A DNA stretch of 64,000 nucleotides from Azospirillum baldaniorum (GCF_003119195.2 NZ_CP022260.1:62001-126000); one strand, 5' to 3'; counted from the first letter of the stretch, positions 51,851 to 61,261 are shown. Notes: generated by a model not told the origin, from the sequence alone. Numbers and translations: made by a program.

Positions 51851-54800
51851 ATGAACAGCATGACCAACCCGATTGACACCCGGACCGCCCCCCCGTCCGC
51901 CGCCCCCGGCGAAGCGGCGCCCTTCGCGGACTTCGCGCCGCCGATCCGTCCGGCGACCGAACTGCGCGCCGCGATCACCGCCGCCTACCGCCGGCCCGAA
52001 CCGGAATGCCTGCCCTTCCTGTTCGAGCAGGCGTCGCTGCCGCCCGGCGTCATCACCGCGGCGGCGGCCACCGCCCGCAAGCTGATCACCGCCCTGCGCG
52101 CCAAGCCGCGGGGCCGCGGCGTCGAAGGGCTGATCCACGAATACAGCCTGTCCAGCCAGGAGGGCATGGCGCTGATGTGTCTGGCGGAGGCGCTGCTGCG
52201 CATCCCCGACCACGCCACGCGGGACGCGCTGATCCGCGACAAGATCGCCGGGGGCGACTGGCAGGCCCATCTCGGCAAGGGCGGCTCGATGTTCGTCAAC
52301 GCCGCCACCTGGGGCCTGCTGATCACCGGCAAGCTGACCTCGGCGGGCGGCGAGCAGGCGCTGTCCTCCGCCCTGACGCGCCTGATCGCGCGCGGCGGAG
52401 AGCCGTTGATCCGCCGCGGCGTCGATTTCGCCATGCGCATGATGGGCGAGCAGTTCGTCACCGGCCAGACCATCCAGGAGGCGTTGACCAACGCCCGCAC
52501 GATGGAGGCCGAGGGCTTCCGCTACTCCTACGACATGCTGGGCGAGGCGGCGCTGACGGCGGAAGACGCCGCGCGCTACTACGCCGACTACGTGAACGCC
52601 ATCCACGCCATCGGCACGGCGTCGGCGGGGCGCGGCGTCTATGAGGGGCCGGGCATCTCCATCAAGCTGTCGGCGATCCACCCGCGCTATTCGCGCGCCC
52701 AGGCCGACCGGGTGATGGACGAGCTGCTGCCGCGCGTGAAGGCGCTGGCGCTGCTCGCCAAGGGCTACGACATCGGCCTGAACATCGACGCCGAGGAGGC
52801 CGACCGGCTGGAGCTGTCGCTCGACCTGATGGAGTCGCTGTGCTTCGACCCGGATCTGGCGGGCTGGAACGGCATCGGCTTCGTCGTCCAGGCCTACGGC
52901 AAGCGCTGCCCCTACGTCATCGACTTCCTGATCGATCTGGCGCGGCGCAGCGGCCACCGGCTGATGATCCGTCTGGTCAAGGGCGCCTATTGGGACAGCG
53001 AGATCAAGCGCGCCCAGCTCGACGGGCTGCCCGACTTCCCGGTCTACACCCGCAAGGTCTACACCGACGTCTCCTACGTCGCCTGCGCCCGCAAGCTGCT
53101 GGCCGCCCCGGAGGCGGTGTTCCCGCAGTTCGCCACCCACAACGCCCAGACGCTCGCCACCATCTACGAGATGGCCGGCAGCGACTTCCAGGTCGGCAAG
53201 TACGAGTTCCAGTGCCTGCACGGCATGGGCGAGCCGCTCTACAAGGAGGTCGTCGGCCCGCTGAAGCGGCCCTGCCGCATCTACGCGCCGGTCGGCACGC
53301 ACGAGACGCTGCTGGCCTATCTGGTCCGCCGCCTGCTGGAGAACGGGGCCAACAGCTCCTTCGTCAACCGCATCGCCGATCCGGCGGTCCCGGTCGATGA
53401 GCTGGTCGCCGACCCGGTGGCGGTCGCCAGGGCCATCGCCCCGACGGGCGCGCCGCACGCGCTGATCGCCCTGCCGCGAAACCTCTACGCGCCGGAGCGG
53501 GCGAATTCCGCCGGCATCGACCTGTCCGACGAGACGGAGCTGGCCCGCCTGTCCGCCGCCTTGTCGGCCAGCGCCGAAATGACCTGGACCGCCGCGCCGC
53601 TGCTGGCGGACGGCGAGCGGGCGGGGCAGGCCCAGCCGGTGCGCAACCCGGCCGATCGCCGCGACGTGGTGGGCTCGGTGACCGAGGCGAGCGAGGCCCT
53701 GGTGGCGGAGGCCTTCGGCCACGCCGTCGCGGCGGCCTCCGCCTGGGCCGCCACCCCGCCGGAGGAGCGCGCCGCCAGCCTGTTCCGTGCGGCCGACACC
53801 ATGCAGGAGCGGATGCCGACCCTGCTCGGCCTGATCGTTCGCGAGGCCGGCAAGTCGCTGCCCAACGCCATCGCCGAGGTGCGGGAGGCCATCGACTTCC
53901 TGCGCTATTACGGGGCGCAGGTGCGCGACCGTTTCGACAACGCCACCCACCGCCCGCTGGGGCCGGTGGTCTGCATCAGCCCGTGGAACTTCCCGCTCGC
54001 CATCTTCTCCGGCCAGATCGCCGCGGCGCTGGCCGCCGGCAACCCGGTGCTGGCGAAGCCGGCCGAGGAAACCCCGCTGATCGCCGCGGAGGCCGTGCGC
54101 ATCCTGCACGCGGCGGGCATCCCCGCCGGGGCGCTCCAGCTTCTGCCCGGCGCGGGCGAAGTCGGCGCCGCCCTGGTCGGGCATGAGGCGGTGCGCGGCG
54201 TGATGTTCACCGGCTCCACCGAGGTGGCGCGGCTGATCCAGCGCCAGCTGGCCGGGCGCCTGCTGCCGGACGGCGCGCCGATCCCGTTGATCGCCGAGAC
54301 CGGCGGCCAGAACGCCATGATCGTGGACAGCTCCGCCCTGGCCGAGCAGGTGGTCGGCGACGTGATCGCGTCGGCCTTCGACAGCGCCGGCCAGCGCTGC
54401 TCCGCCCTGCGCATCCTCTGCCTGCAGGAGGACGTGGCCGACCGCACGCTCGCCATGCTGAAGGGCGCCATGCGGGAGCTGCGCATCGGCAACCCGGACC
54501 GGCTGGCCGTCGATGTCGGCCCGGTCATCAGCGAGGAGGCCCGCGCCACCATCGCCGCCCACATCGAGGCGATGCGCGCCAAGGGCCGCAATGTGGAGTT
54601 CCTGCCGCTGCCCGCCGAGACGGCGGACGGCACCTTCATCGCCCCGACCGTGATCGAGATCGGCGGCATCCATGAGCTTGAGCGGGAGGTCTTCGGCCCG
54701 GTCCTGCACGTCGTCCGCTTCCACCGCGACGATCTGGACGCGCTGGTCGACTCCATCAACGCCACCGGCTACGGCCTGACCTTCGGCCTGCACACCCGCA

Positions 54801-55579
54801 TCGACGCGACCATCGAGCGGGTCACCGGGCGGATCGGCGCGGGCAACGTCTACGTCAATCGGAACACCATCGGCGCGGTGGTCGGCGTGCAGCCCTTCGG
54901 CGGCCACGGCCTGTCGGGCACCGGCCCCAAGGCGGGCGGCCCGCTCTACCTCTCCCGCCTGCTCAGCCGCCGTCCCAAGGGCTGGCTGGAGTTCCGCGGC
55001 CCGGACGCGGCGCGTGCGGCCGGGCTGGCCTACGGCGAGTGGCTGCGCGCCAAGGGCTTCACGGCGGAGGCGTCGCGCTGCGCCGGCTACGTGGCGCGCA
55101 GCGCCATCGGCGGTGGCGCGGAGTTGAACGGCCCGGTGGGCGAGCGCAACCTCTATGAACTGCATGGGCGGGGCCGCGTCCTGCTGCTGCCGCAGACGCG
55201 GACGGGCCTGCTGCTCCAACTCGGCGCGGTCCTGGCGACGGGCAACAGCGCTGCGGTGGACGCCCCGCCGGACCTGGCCGAGCTGCTGCGCGGCCTGCCC
55301 CCGGCGCTGGCCGCGCGGGTGCGGACCACGGCGGATTGGCGCGACGTCGGGCCGCTCGCCGCGGTTCTGGTGGAGGGCGACCGCGAGCGCGTGACCGCCA
55401 TCAACCGGCGCGTCGCGGATCTGCCCGGCCCGATCCTGCTGGTGCAGGCGGCGACCGCCGAGGCACTGGCGGCGGGGCGGGGCGAGGGCTACGACCTCGA
55501 CCTGCTGCTGAACGAGCGGTCGGTCAGCGTCAACACCGCGGCGGCCGGCGGCAACGCCAGCCTCGTCGCCATGAGCTGA
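51851..55579 (+). CDS. putA: Bifunctional proline dehydrogenase / L-glutamate gamma-semialdehyde dehydrogenase
   Basis: 1242 residues. An FAD-binding proline dehydrogenase domain (about 180-470: GPGISIKLSAIHPRYSRAQADRVMDEL, RLVKGAYWDSEIKRAQ, TIYEMAGSDFQVGKYEFQCLHGMGEPLY) is followed by an aldehyde dehydrogenase domain (about 560-1010) with general base Glu near 816 (ETGGQNAM) and catalytic Cys near 850 (AGQRCSALR). A C-terminal domain of about 200 residues follows. The ribbon-helix-helix DNA-binding domain of enteric PutA is absent, in agreement with a separate regulator upstream. It converts proline to glutamate in two steps. Confidence 0.97.
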   Translation: MNSMTNPIDTRTAPPSAAPGEAAPFADFAPPIRPATELRAAITAAYRRPEPECLPFLFEQASLPPGVITAAAATARKLITALRAKPRGRGVEGLIHEYSLSSQEGMALMCLAEALLRIPDHATRDALIRDKIAGGDWQAHLGKGGSMFVNAATWGLLITGKLTSAGGEQALSSALTRLIARGGEPLIRRGVDFAMRMMGEQFVTGQTIQEALTNARTMEAEGFRYSYDMLGEAALTAEDAARYYADYVNAIHAIGTASAGRGVYEGPGISIKLSAIHPRYSRAQADRVMDELLPRVKALALLAKGYDIGLNIDAEEADRLELSLDLMESLCFDPDLAGWNGIGFVVQAYGKRCPYVIDFLIDLARRSGHRLMIRLVKGAYWDSEIKRAQLDGLPDFPVYTRKVYTDVSYVACARKLLAAPEAVFPQFATHNAQTLATIYEMAGSDFQVGKYEFQCLHGMGEPLYKEVVGPLKRPCRIYAPVGTHETLLAYLVRRLLENGANSSFVNRIADPAVPVDELVADPVAVARAIAPTGAPHALIALPRNLYAPERANSAGIDLSDETELARLSAALSASAEMTWTAAPLLADGERAGQAQPVRNPADRRDVVGSVTEASEALVAEAFGHAVAAASAWAATPPEERAASLFRAADTMQERMPTLLGLIVREAGKSLPNAIAEVREAIDFLRYYGAQVRDRFDNATHRPLGPVVCISPWNFPLAIFSGQIAAALAAGNPVLAKPAEETPLIAAEAVRILHAAGIPAGALQLLPGAGEVGAALVGHEAVRGVMFTGSTEVARLIQRQLAGRLLPDGAPIPLIAETGGQNAMIVDSSALAEQVVGDVIASAFDSAGQRCSALRILCLQEDVADRTLAMLKGAMRELRIGNPDRLAVDVGPVISEEARATIAAHIEAMRAKGRNVEFLPLPAETADGTFIAPTVIEIGGIHELEREVFGPVLHVVRFHRDDLDALVDSINATGYGLTFGLHTRIDATIERVTGRIGAGNVYVNRNTIGAVVGVQPFGGHGLSGTGPKAGGPLYLSRLLSRRPKGWLEFRGPDAARAAGLAYGEWLRAKGFTAEASRCAGYVARSAIGGGAELNGPVGERNLYELHGRGRVLLLPQTRTGLLLQLGAVLATGNSAAVDAPPDLAELLRGLPPALAARVRTTADWRDVGPLAAVLVEGDRERVTAINRRVADLPGPILLVQAATAEALAAGRGEGYDLDLLLNERSVSVNTAAAGGNASLVAMS

Positions 55580-55596
55580 CCTGGGAGCTGACGGCT

Positions 55597-55649
55597 TCGA
55601 ACGGGACGGGGCGGGCGGTGCGCCGCCTACCCCGCAACCTCCCGTTCGA
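55597..55649. terminator. Long hairpin between convergent putA and a small gene
   Basis: TCGAACGGGA at 55597-55606 pairs with TCCCGTTCGA at 55640-55649, and CGGGG/CCCCG and GGCGG/CCGCC extend the stem inside. It starts 18 bp after the putA stop and runs into the last codons of the minus-strand gene, so it could end transcription from both sides. No T-run. Confidence 0.5.
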
Positions 55650-55815
55650 TCACCAGCTCCTCGTCGTCGATGCGCAGGAAGGATCCGACCTCCAGATCGC
55701 CCCGTGCGATGGCGTCGTTGATCATGATCTGCGCCTCCGCGAGTGTGATCGTCCGGTCATCAAAGAAAACCGGCCCGTCGACGTGGCGGATGATCCTGAA
55801 CGTTGCGGTGGTCAT
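55627..55815 (-). CDS. Small protein of unknown function (62 residues)
   Basis: MTTATFRIIRHVDGPVFFDDRTI followed by TLAEAQIMINDAIARGDLEVGSFLRIDDEELVIEREVAG. It is a compact alpha/beta protein with no membrane segment. The ATG at 55815 has AAGGAG at a 9-nt spacing, so a real gene is likely; the frame upstream of it has no ribosome binding site. No family recognised. Confidence 0.65.
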   Translation of the reverse strand: MTTATFRIIRHVDGPVFFDDRTITLAEAQIMINDAIARGDLEVGSFLRIDDEELVIEREVAG

Positions 55816-56027
55816 CCGGGTATTCTCCTTTGGCAATGCCCTTTCGTTAACCGCTGCGCGGCGCATTCGTCGCGAATCCCCTGATGCTCCCGCGGCGGAG
55901 CGGCACATGGGACGGGAAACGAGGCGCGTCAATGACCGGAATGTTCTATCTGCGGATAGTTGACCAGACGCGAACCAACGGGTAGCCAAGAGGTTGGGGG
56001 CACCGCAGCGCAAGGAGGATCATCAGG

Positions 56028-57068
56028 GTGAAAGACGACGCCGAACTCATCCGCCATCCGTTTTCCGAAGCACCGGACAATGGAACGGTCCGGGAGGTGG
56101 CGCCGGGTGTGCTGTGGCTGCGCCTGCCGCTGCCCTACGCGCTGGACCACGTCAACCTCTACCTCTTCGAGGAAGGGGACGGCTGGGCGCTGTTCGACAC
56201 CGGGCTTGGCGACGACGTAAGCCGCAATTGTTGGGATCGGCTGCTGCGCGGCCCGCTGGGCGGCAAGCCGATCGTCCGGCTGGTGGTCAGCCACTTCCAC
56301 CCCGACCATGTCGGTCTGGCCGGCTGGCTGCACGAGCGCTTCGCGCCGCCGCTGCACATGACGCAGAGCGAGTATTTCTACGCCAAGCTGCTGCAGCAGG
56401 GCCGCGACCCCCAGGCGTTGGAGGCGCAGGAGACGTTCTACCAATCCGGCGGTCTGTCGCCCGACGAGATCCAGCAGATGCTCGGCCGCGGCCTCAGCTA
56501 CCTGAATCGCACGACCGGGCTGGCGCCCAGCTTCGAGCGGATGATCCCCGGCCAGACCCTGCGGTTGGGCGGGCGCGACTGGCGCATCCTGACCGGCGGC
56601 GGCCATTCGCCGGAGCAGGCGATGCTCTATTGCGCCGCCGACCGGCTGTTCCTCGCCGCCGATCAGGTCATCGCGCGCATCTCCCCCAACGTCAGCGTCT
56701 CGGCGATGCAGCCCAAGGCCGATCCGCTGGGGCTCTACCTGTCGTCGCTGGCCGCGATCCGCGAGGAGGTGGCGGCGGACGCGCTGGTCCTGTCCGGCCA
56801 CAGGCTGCCCTTCTACGGGCTGGACCACCGCACCCGCGCGCTGGAGGCCCACCACGCCGACCGTTGCGCGCAGATCGACGAGGCCTGCCGCGCCAAGCCG
56901 CTGAGCTGCAAGGAGCTGGTACCGGTGCTGTTCCGCCGCGCGCTGGATTCCCACCAGCTGAGCTTCGCCTTCGGCGAGGCGCTGGCCCACATCAACCACA
57001 TGGTCGGGCGCGGCGAGCTGCGCACCGAGACGCGCGCCGACGGGGTGCTGGCCTACCACAGCGTCTGA
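56028..57068 (+). CDS. MBL-fold metallo-hydrolase
   Basis: 346 residues. The metal motif HxHxDH is at 89-94 (SHFHPDHVGL), with GGHSPEQAMLYCAADRLFLAADQV and LSGHRLPFYG supplying the later ligands. This is the glyoxalase II-like branch, with a C-terminal helical extension (about 270-346) similar to the MBL proteins that act on CoA thioesters or lactones. The substrate is unknown. The GTG at 56028 follows AGGAGG. Confidence 0.85.
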   Translation: MKDDAELIRHPFSEAPDNGTVREVAPGVLWLRLPLPYALDHVNLYLFEEGDGWALFDTGLGDDVSRNCWDRLLRGPLGGKPIVRLVVSHFHPDHVGLAGWLHERFAPPLHMTQSEYFYAKLLQQGRDPQALEAQETFYQSGGLSPDEIQQMLGRGLSYLNRTTGLAPSFERMIPGQTLRLGGRDWRILTGGGHSPEQAMLYCAADRLFLAADQVIARISPNVSVSAMQPKADPLGLYLSSLAAIREEVAADALVLSGHRLPFYGLDHRTRALEAHHADRCAQIDEACRAKPLSCKELVPVLFRRALDSHQLSFAFGEALAHINHMVGRGELRTETRADGVLAYHSV

Positions 57069-57084
57069 TTCCGGCGGCGCCGGT

Positions 57085-57792
57085 TCACCGGCAGACGCGG
57101 TACGGCCCCATGTCGAGGTGGAAATGGTCGCGGTGGGCCTCGTTGTAGTCGGGGCCCAGCACCGCGCGGAAAACCTCGCAGGCACCGTCGCGCACCTCGC
57201 GCAGGAAGGCGCCCTTTCTCCCGTCCTGCGGGGTCCAATCGCCGGGCAGCGCGATGGTGGTGCCGTCGGCCAGCGTGAAACCGGCGATGTCGAGGGCGTT
57301 GGCGGTGGCGTGCTCGCTGCGGCGCCCCTCCGCCCGGCCGTAGACGTTGCGGCAGGCGTAGCTTCCCAGATGCCGCACCCGCGTTACGCGCTGGCCGAAA
57401 TGCCGCTGCGCCGCGGGCTGGAGCGTGTGCGTCTCGAACAGCATCCAGGCGGCGGCGAGCGGGCAGGTGACCGTGAAGCCGCTGTTGAAGGCCACCGCCG
57501 AGCGGCTGACCTGCACCGCGTCGGTCAGGCCGCAGCCCGGACCGGTCTGCCGGTCGGTCACCGGACTGAAGCGCAGGCCCGCGTCGCCCAAGACGGCGTG
57601 GCACTGCCGCGGCGCGCCGTCCAGCCGGGACAGCTTGAGGCGGGTCAGCAGGTTCGGCGCCTCCGCGATGTCCAGCGGCGCCCAGGGGTCGTAGCGGGGT
57701 GGAACCGTCACCGCGCCCGTTCCCACCATCGCCGCCCCGCCCATGGCGGCCAGAAGCAGCAGGCCCGCCGTCCAGCGCAAGAACCGTCCCAT
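57085..57792 (-). CDS. Extensin-like protein (DUF of the peptidase M15/D-Ala-D-Ala type)
   Basis: 235 residues. One N-terminal membrane or signal segment (about 5-27) and an extensin-like C-terminal domain: GPGCGLTDAVQVSR, LSRSAVAFNSGFTVTCPLAAAWMLF, HLGSYACRNVYGRAEGRRSEHATANALDIAGF and HRDHFHLDMGPYRVCR. The ARSEHATANALDI...HFHLD pattern looks like the zinc site of D,D-carboxypeptidases. It may act on peptidoglycan in the periplasm. Convergent with the MBL gene. Confidence 0.83.
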   Translation of the reverse strand: MGRFLRWTAGLLLLAAMGGAAMVGTGAVTVPPRYDPWAPLDIAEAPNLLTRLKLSRLDGAPRQCHAVLGDAGLRFSPVTDRQTGPGCGLTDAVQVSRSAVAFNSGFTVTCPLAAAWMLFETHTLQPAAQRHFGQRVTRVRHLGSYACRNVYGRAEGRRSEHATANALDIAGFTLADGTTIALPGDWTPQDGRKGAFLREVRDGACEVFRAVLGPDYNEAHRDHFHLDMGPYRVCR

Positions 57793-58010
57793 ACGTCTGC
57801 CGTCACTCCCCGTTGCCGTGCCGCAAGGATGAACAGCCGGGATCGTCGCGCGGCTTTCCCGGATCGTATTCCCCCTAATTGCCTATGAACCGGCGGCGGG
57901 GGCGGACTGTTGTCCAAGCGGCGGTTCATCCGTTCGTGCAATTGGACGGAGCGTGACTTCCATGCCACAGTTCCAGCGTTGCCCTTCGTCACGCGGTGAG
58001 GGAGAGTCCG

Positions 58011-58316
58011 ATGTCCGATGCACACGATGAAGTCCTGGCCATGCAGGGCCGGACCGAACGCGCGAATTCCACCATCCCGCTCACCGCTTCCTCCGCGCTG
58101 GCCTCCGCCGCCGCGCTGTTCCGGAAGATCGAGACGCCTCCGCCGCCTCCGCCCGCCGAGGAGTGGATCGTCGGCGACGCCGGGGCCTTCGGCATCGGTG
58201 CCTATGGCCGTCTGCCCGCCACGGTTCCCGCGGCGTCGGTGGCGCCGGAGCTGTTGGCGCGGCGGGAACTGGCGGCCCGGCTCGACGGCGGGATGGCCGA
58301 GGACACCGCCGGCTGA
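58011..58316 (+). CDS. Hypothetical protein with Pro-rich centre (101 residues)
   Basis: MSDAHDEVLAMQGRTERANSTIPLTASSALASAAALFRKIETPPPPPPAEEWIVGDAG and an Ala-rich end. The ATG at 58011 follows GAGGGAGAG, a good ribosome binding site. No domain recognised and no membrane segment. It may be an accessory or scaffold protein; only the start signal and frame support it. Confidence 0.5.
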   Translation: MSDAHDEVLAMQGRTERANSTIPLTASSALASAAALFRKIETPPPPPPAEEWIVGDAGAFGIGAYGRLPATVPAASVAPELLARRELAARLDGGMAEDTAG

Positions 58317-58330
58317 GGCGCGATCGTCGC

Positions 58331-58762
58331 TCAGCCGTCCTTGCGGTACAGGGCGACCAGCGCCGTGAGGACGGCGGGATCGTCGTAGCGGCCGAGGAAC
58401 AGGTCGCCGATGGCCCGGCGCAACAGGATGCTGATCCGGGCGCGGGCGCGGCCATGAACGGCGCCCTCCAGCCGGCGGCAGCGGTTGCACAGCAGACGGA
58501 CCCGCTCGACCGCCGAGCGGGTGATGCGCAGCGCCTCGACGCTGACCAGGATGTCGGTGGTGGCGGCGTATTCGGTGGCCTCCGGCCAGGGCACGCGGCG
58601 CCCGCGACCGTCGCGCCACGTCTCGTCCGCCCCGTCGTACCAGCGCCCGTCGGGCAGGCAGCGCACGACGACCCCGTCGGGCCGCCCGCAGCAGCGGCAG
58701 CGCAGGTTTCCCGAGGTCTCTCCCACACGCACCGGGTCGAGATAGGGCGCACGGATCTGCAT
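58331..58762 (-). CDS. Hypothetical protein with CxxC pairs (143 residues)
   Basis: Two cysteine pairs, RCRCCGRPDG near the N terminus and LLCNRCRRLEG in the middle, suggest a bound zinc. The C-terminal half is helical and Arg-rich (ARISILLRRAIGDLFLG). The ATG at 58762 follows GGGAG. Not recognised; RNA or DNA binding is possible (inference). The longer frame upstream has no better start. Confidence 0.6.
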   Translation of the reverse strand: MQIRAPYLDPVRVGETSGNLRCRCCGRPDGVVVRCLPDGRWYDGADETWRDGRGRRVPWPEATEYAATTDILVSVEALRITRSAVERVRLLCNRCRRLEGAVHGRARARISILLRRAIGDLFLGRYDDPAVLTALVALYRKDG

Positions 58763-58901
58763 CCGGCTCCCGGAGCGTGTCTGCCTGCCCCGCATCGGCT
58801 GTCCCATTCCCTGGCTTGAAATCCCCACCCGGGGAGAGGTCCCCGGCGGGACGGGGACCATGACACGGAACAGCCGGTTCCGCGCGTGACTTCTGCGCGG
58901 A

Positions 58902-59237
58902 TCAGGCCGCGAAGGGCATCAGGAACAATGTGACCGAGGCCAGTGTGAAGGCGGCCATGGAGCGGCGCCCCACGGCGACGGCGGCCTCGTCCTGCCCGCT
59001 CTCCTCCAGGCGCAGCGCCAGGAAGCCCTGGGCCATACCCGACGCGAAGGTGATGATGTGGATGATCGCGAGGCCGGGCAGCGCGTCCAGCCCCAGCAGC
59101 AGGGTGACCGCGCCCAGCACCATGCCGTTGAAGGCGGCCTGCCGCAGGATCGGTTCCCAATGCTCGCGGGCGACGAAGGTTTCGACCATGTCCAGCGGAT
59201 GGCCGTTCCGCTCGTCCGGATCGGTGTACAGGCTCAT
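58902..59237 (-). CDS. Small membrane protein of unknown function (111 residues)
   Basis: A polar N terminus, then hydrophobic segments at about 33-70 (AAFNGMVLGAVTLLLGLDALPGLAIIHIITFASGMAQGFLAL) and at the end (SMAAFTLASVTLFLMPFAA). The ATG at 59237 has GGAG upstream. It lies just downstream of the anti-sigma gene on the same strand and may be part of that regulon. Confidence 0.65.
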   Translation of the reverse strand: MSLYTDPDERNGHPLDMVETFVAREHWEPILRQAAFNGMVLGAVTLLLGLDALPGLAIIHIITFASGMAQGFLALRLEESGQDEAAVAVGRRSMAAFTLASVTLFLMPFAA

Positions 59238-59295
59238 GGCTGGGCTCCACAGGCTTGGTGGGGCTCCGCCCGACAGGGTTTCAGGCGGTGCGGTG

Positions 59296-60114
59296 TCAGG
59301 ATCGGCGGATGCTGTCCGCCATCTTCTTGGCGACGGTCAGCAGATCGCCGTCGGCCTTGTTGCCGGTGACGGTGTAGGCGACCAGCCCGGCCCGCCAGTA
59401 GACGAGCCGCAGGCTGTCGTGCACCACGGTTTGCAGGGTGCCGTCCTGCGCCGGACCTCCCGACGCGACGAACAGGGTCAGCAGTTCGCCGTCCGGTTCC
59501 CTGTAGAGAAACTGGAGAGCGGTGCCATGGTTCCATGGCACGATGCTGGCCCGGATCAGGGTCAGTTCGGGACCGATGGCAGGAAGCGCCACCGTCATGC
59601 CGCGGCCCTCCGGCAGCGGCACCTGGGCGGTCTGCGCCGGGACGGGCGTGGCGTCCATCTGGGGCGGGGCCGGCTGCAGCGTGTTGAGCGCGACCGCCTT
59701 GGAATGCGCGTCCGCAGCCTCGTCCGCGAAGGCGGGGACGTCATCGACCTCGCCGGCCAGCTGCGGACCGGCGGCCCCGCCGGACTGCACCCATACGGTC
59801 AGGCTCCATCCCCCCATGACCAACAGCATCGCGGCGGCCAGCGGGGCGACCCGCCGGGTGAAGCGGTCCATGTCCAGACGCCAGCGCAGGCGCCCGGCCA
59901 GCGTTTCGGTCTCCTGCACCGAAACGGCGGCCATCATGTCCAGGCCCAGCTTCAGCATCTCCTGCTGGTGCCGGTATTCGTGCAGCTTGGCGGCCAGGGC
60001 CGGGTTGGCGGCCAACTGCGCCTCGAAGGCGGCGCGGCGGGCCGGCTCCATCTCGCCGTCCATGTAGAGATGCAGGTCGGCGTCCTGGTTGAGGCTGATG
60101 GGATCACCGCCCAT
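59296..60114 (-). CDS. Anti-sigma factor
   Basis: 272 residues. A cytoplasmic N-terminal anti-sigma-type domain (LHLYMDGEMEPARRAAFEAQLAANPALAAKLHEYR, without the zinc-binding Cys and His of the ZAS group), one membrane segment (about 88-108: RRVAPLAAAMLLVMGGWSLTVWV) and a periplasmic part of about 165 residues. It should hold the sigma factor encoded just upstream inactive until a signal is sensed outside. It starts 3 bp after the sigma gene stop. Confidence 0.85.
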   Translation of the reverse strand: MGGDPISLNQDADLHLYMDGEMEPARRAAFEAQLAANPALAAKLHEYRHQQEMLKLGLDMMAAVSVQETETLAGRLRWRLDMDRFTRRVAPLAAAMLLVMGGWSLTVWVQSGGAAGPQLAGEVDDVPAFADEAADAHSKAVALNTLQPAPPQMDATPVPAQTAQVPLPEGRGMTVALPAIGPELTLIRASIVPWNHGTALQFLYREPDGELLTLFVASGGPAQDGTLQTVVHDSLRLVYWRAGLVAYTVTGNKADGDLLTVAKKMADSIRRS

Positions 60115-60117
60115 GGT

Positions 60118-60636
60118 TCACCTCACCGCCCGTAGGGTGGCCTGGGCGCGATCCCGGTGCCCCATCTCGACGCGCAGCGCCTCCCGCCCGCGGGCCAGGC
60201 GCGACATCAGCGTGCCCAGCGGGATGTCCAGCTGGCGGGCGGCCTCCTGGTAGCTCATCCCCTCAACGGCGACGAGGGTGAGGACGCGGCGCTGTTCGTC
60301 CGGAAGGGTGGAGAAGGCCTCGATGGTCCGCATCAGCTCGACATGGTCGGGCTGGTTGGGCGGCATCTGCCCGTAGGTCATCGCCTCGATGGCCGAGGCG
60401 CCGCGCGCCCGCACCTGCTCCCGCCGCACCCCGTTGACATGGACGTTGTGCAGGATGCCGAACAGCCAGGACCGCAGGTCGCCGTTCGGCCGGAAGGTCC
60501 GGGAGCCGGAAATAGCGCGCACCAGCGTCTCCTGCACGAGATCCTCCGCATCGTCGCGGTTGCGCGCCAGCGCGAGGGCGTAGCGGCGCAGGGAGCGCAG
60601 TTGATTCGACAGTTGATCGCGCAGGCTGAACGTCAC
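60118..60636 (-). CDS. ECF-type sigma factor
   Basis: 172 residues. Region 2 (about 15-85: LRRYALALARNRDDAEDLVQETLVRAISGSRTFRPNGDLRSWLFGILHNVHVNGVRRE) and region 4 (about 110-165: FSTLPDEQRRVLTLVAVEGMSYQEAARQLDIPLGTLMSRLARGREALR) are intact. GTG start at 60636 with GGTGGAG upstream. Paired with the membrane anti-sigma gene; the regulon is unknown and the upstream region has no consensus I can name. A periplasmic or oxidative stress is the usual signal. Confidence 0.92.
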   Translation of the reverse strand: MTFSLRDQLSNQLRSLRRYALALARNRDDAEDLVQETLVRAISGSRTFRPNGDLRSWLFGILHNVHVNGVRREQVRARGASAIEAMTYGQMPPNQPDHVELMRTIEAFSTLPDEQRRVLTLVAVEGMSYQEAARQLDIPLGTLMSRLARGREALRVEMGHRDRAQATLRAVR

Positions 60637-60728
60637 GTCTCCACCCCGTGGACTGGATTTTCCCGAATTCCTGCTCCGTTTTCGTTTCGGGAGGGCCTTT
60701 TAATCCCGGGGCGGGACGCTTTCCGCGG

Positions 60729-61115
60729 TCAATCGTCGTCGTGGTCGCGGGACGGCCGGTGCAGGGAGCCGTCGGCGAGGATGATCTCGCTGGCCATCAG
60801 CCCGCCCTTGCGGGCACGTCCGGTGACGGTGATGGGCGCGCCTTGCGCAATGCCTTCCGGCAGGGCGCCGCGCACCCTGACATCCGTCCGGCCGCTGTCG
60901 TCCTGAACGGTCATCCAGTTCACGCCCACCGCGGCGACCGACCCGGAGACGGTGCCGCCCCCGGTTCGCAGCACCTCGGCGACCGGCTGCGGCGAGGCGG
61001 CCTGGATCGTGCGGTGCCGCTCGCCGGCGTCGGCGGTGCCGGACAGCAGAAAGGCGGCGAAGGCCGCGGCCAGGACGGGGGCAACCAGAACGGGGAGGGT
61101 GGTGGAAGGGCGCAT
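60729..61115 (-). CDS. Secreted OB-fold-like protein (DUF5666-like)
   Basis: 128 residues. A signal peptide (about 1-28, LLSGTADAG) is followed by a small beta-rich domain: VSGSVAAVGVNWMTVQDDSGRTDVRVRGALPEGIAQGAPITVTGRARKGGLMASEIIL. The pattern resembles the OB-fold of YgiW/NirD-like or DUF5666 periplasmic proteins. It ends in HRPSRDHDDD. ATG at 61115 with GGAG upstream; a longer start at 61130 has none. Divergent from the ArsR-type regulator. Confidence 0.7.
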   Translation of the reverse strand: MRPSTTLPVLVAPVLAAAFAAFLLSGTADAGERHRTIQAASPQPVAEVLRTGGGTVSGSVAAVGVNWMTVQDDSGRTDVRVRGALPEGIAQGAPITVTGRARKGGLMASEIILADGSLHRPSRDHDDD

Positions 61116-61261
61116 GATTCTGGTCTCCATCGCAAGGGGCGGGAGGTCCGCCCGAACAGGAGGGATCATGGCGGGGCGCGGCTGAGCCTTGTCTGAACGG
61201 GGCGTTCAACCGCGGTTCAGGAAGGCTGCTCACAAACCGCTTGATCGGCGGGGGGCAGCCT

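Noticed and set aside
51803-55219. A 1138-codon minus-strand frame opposite putA
   Set aside because: Composition is biased (His, Arg, Gln, Gly) with no motif. It mirrors the third-position GC bias of putA.
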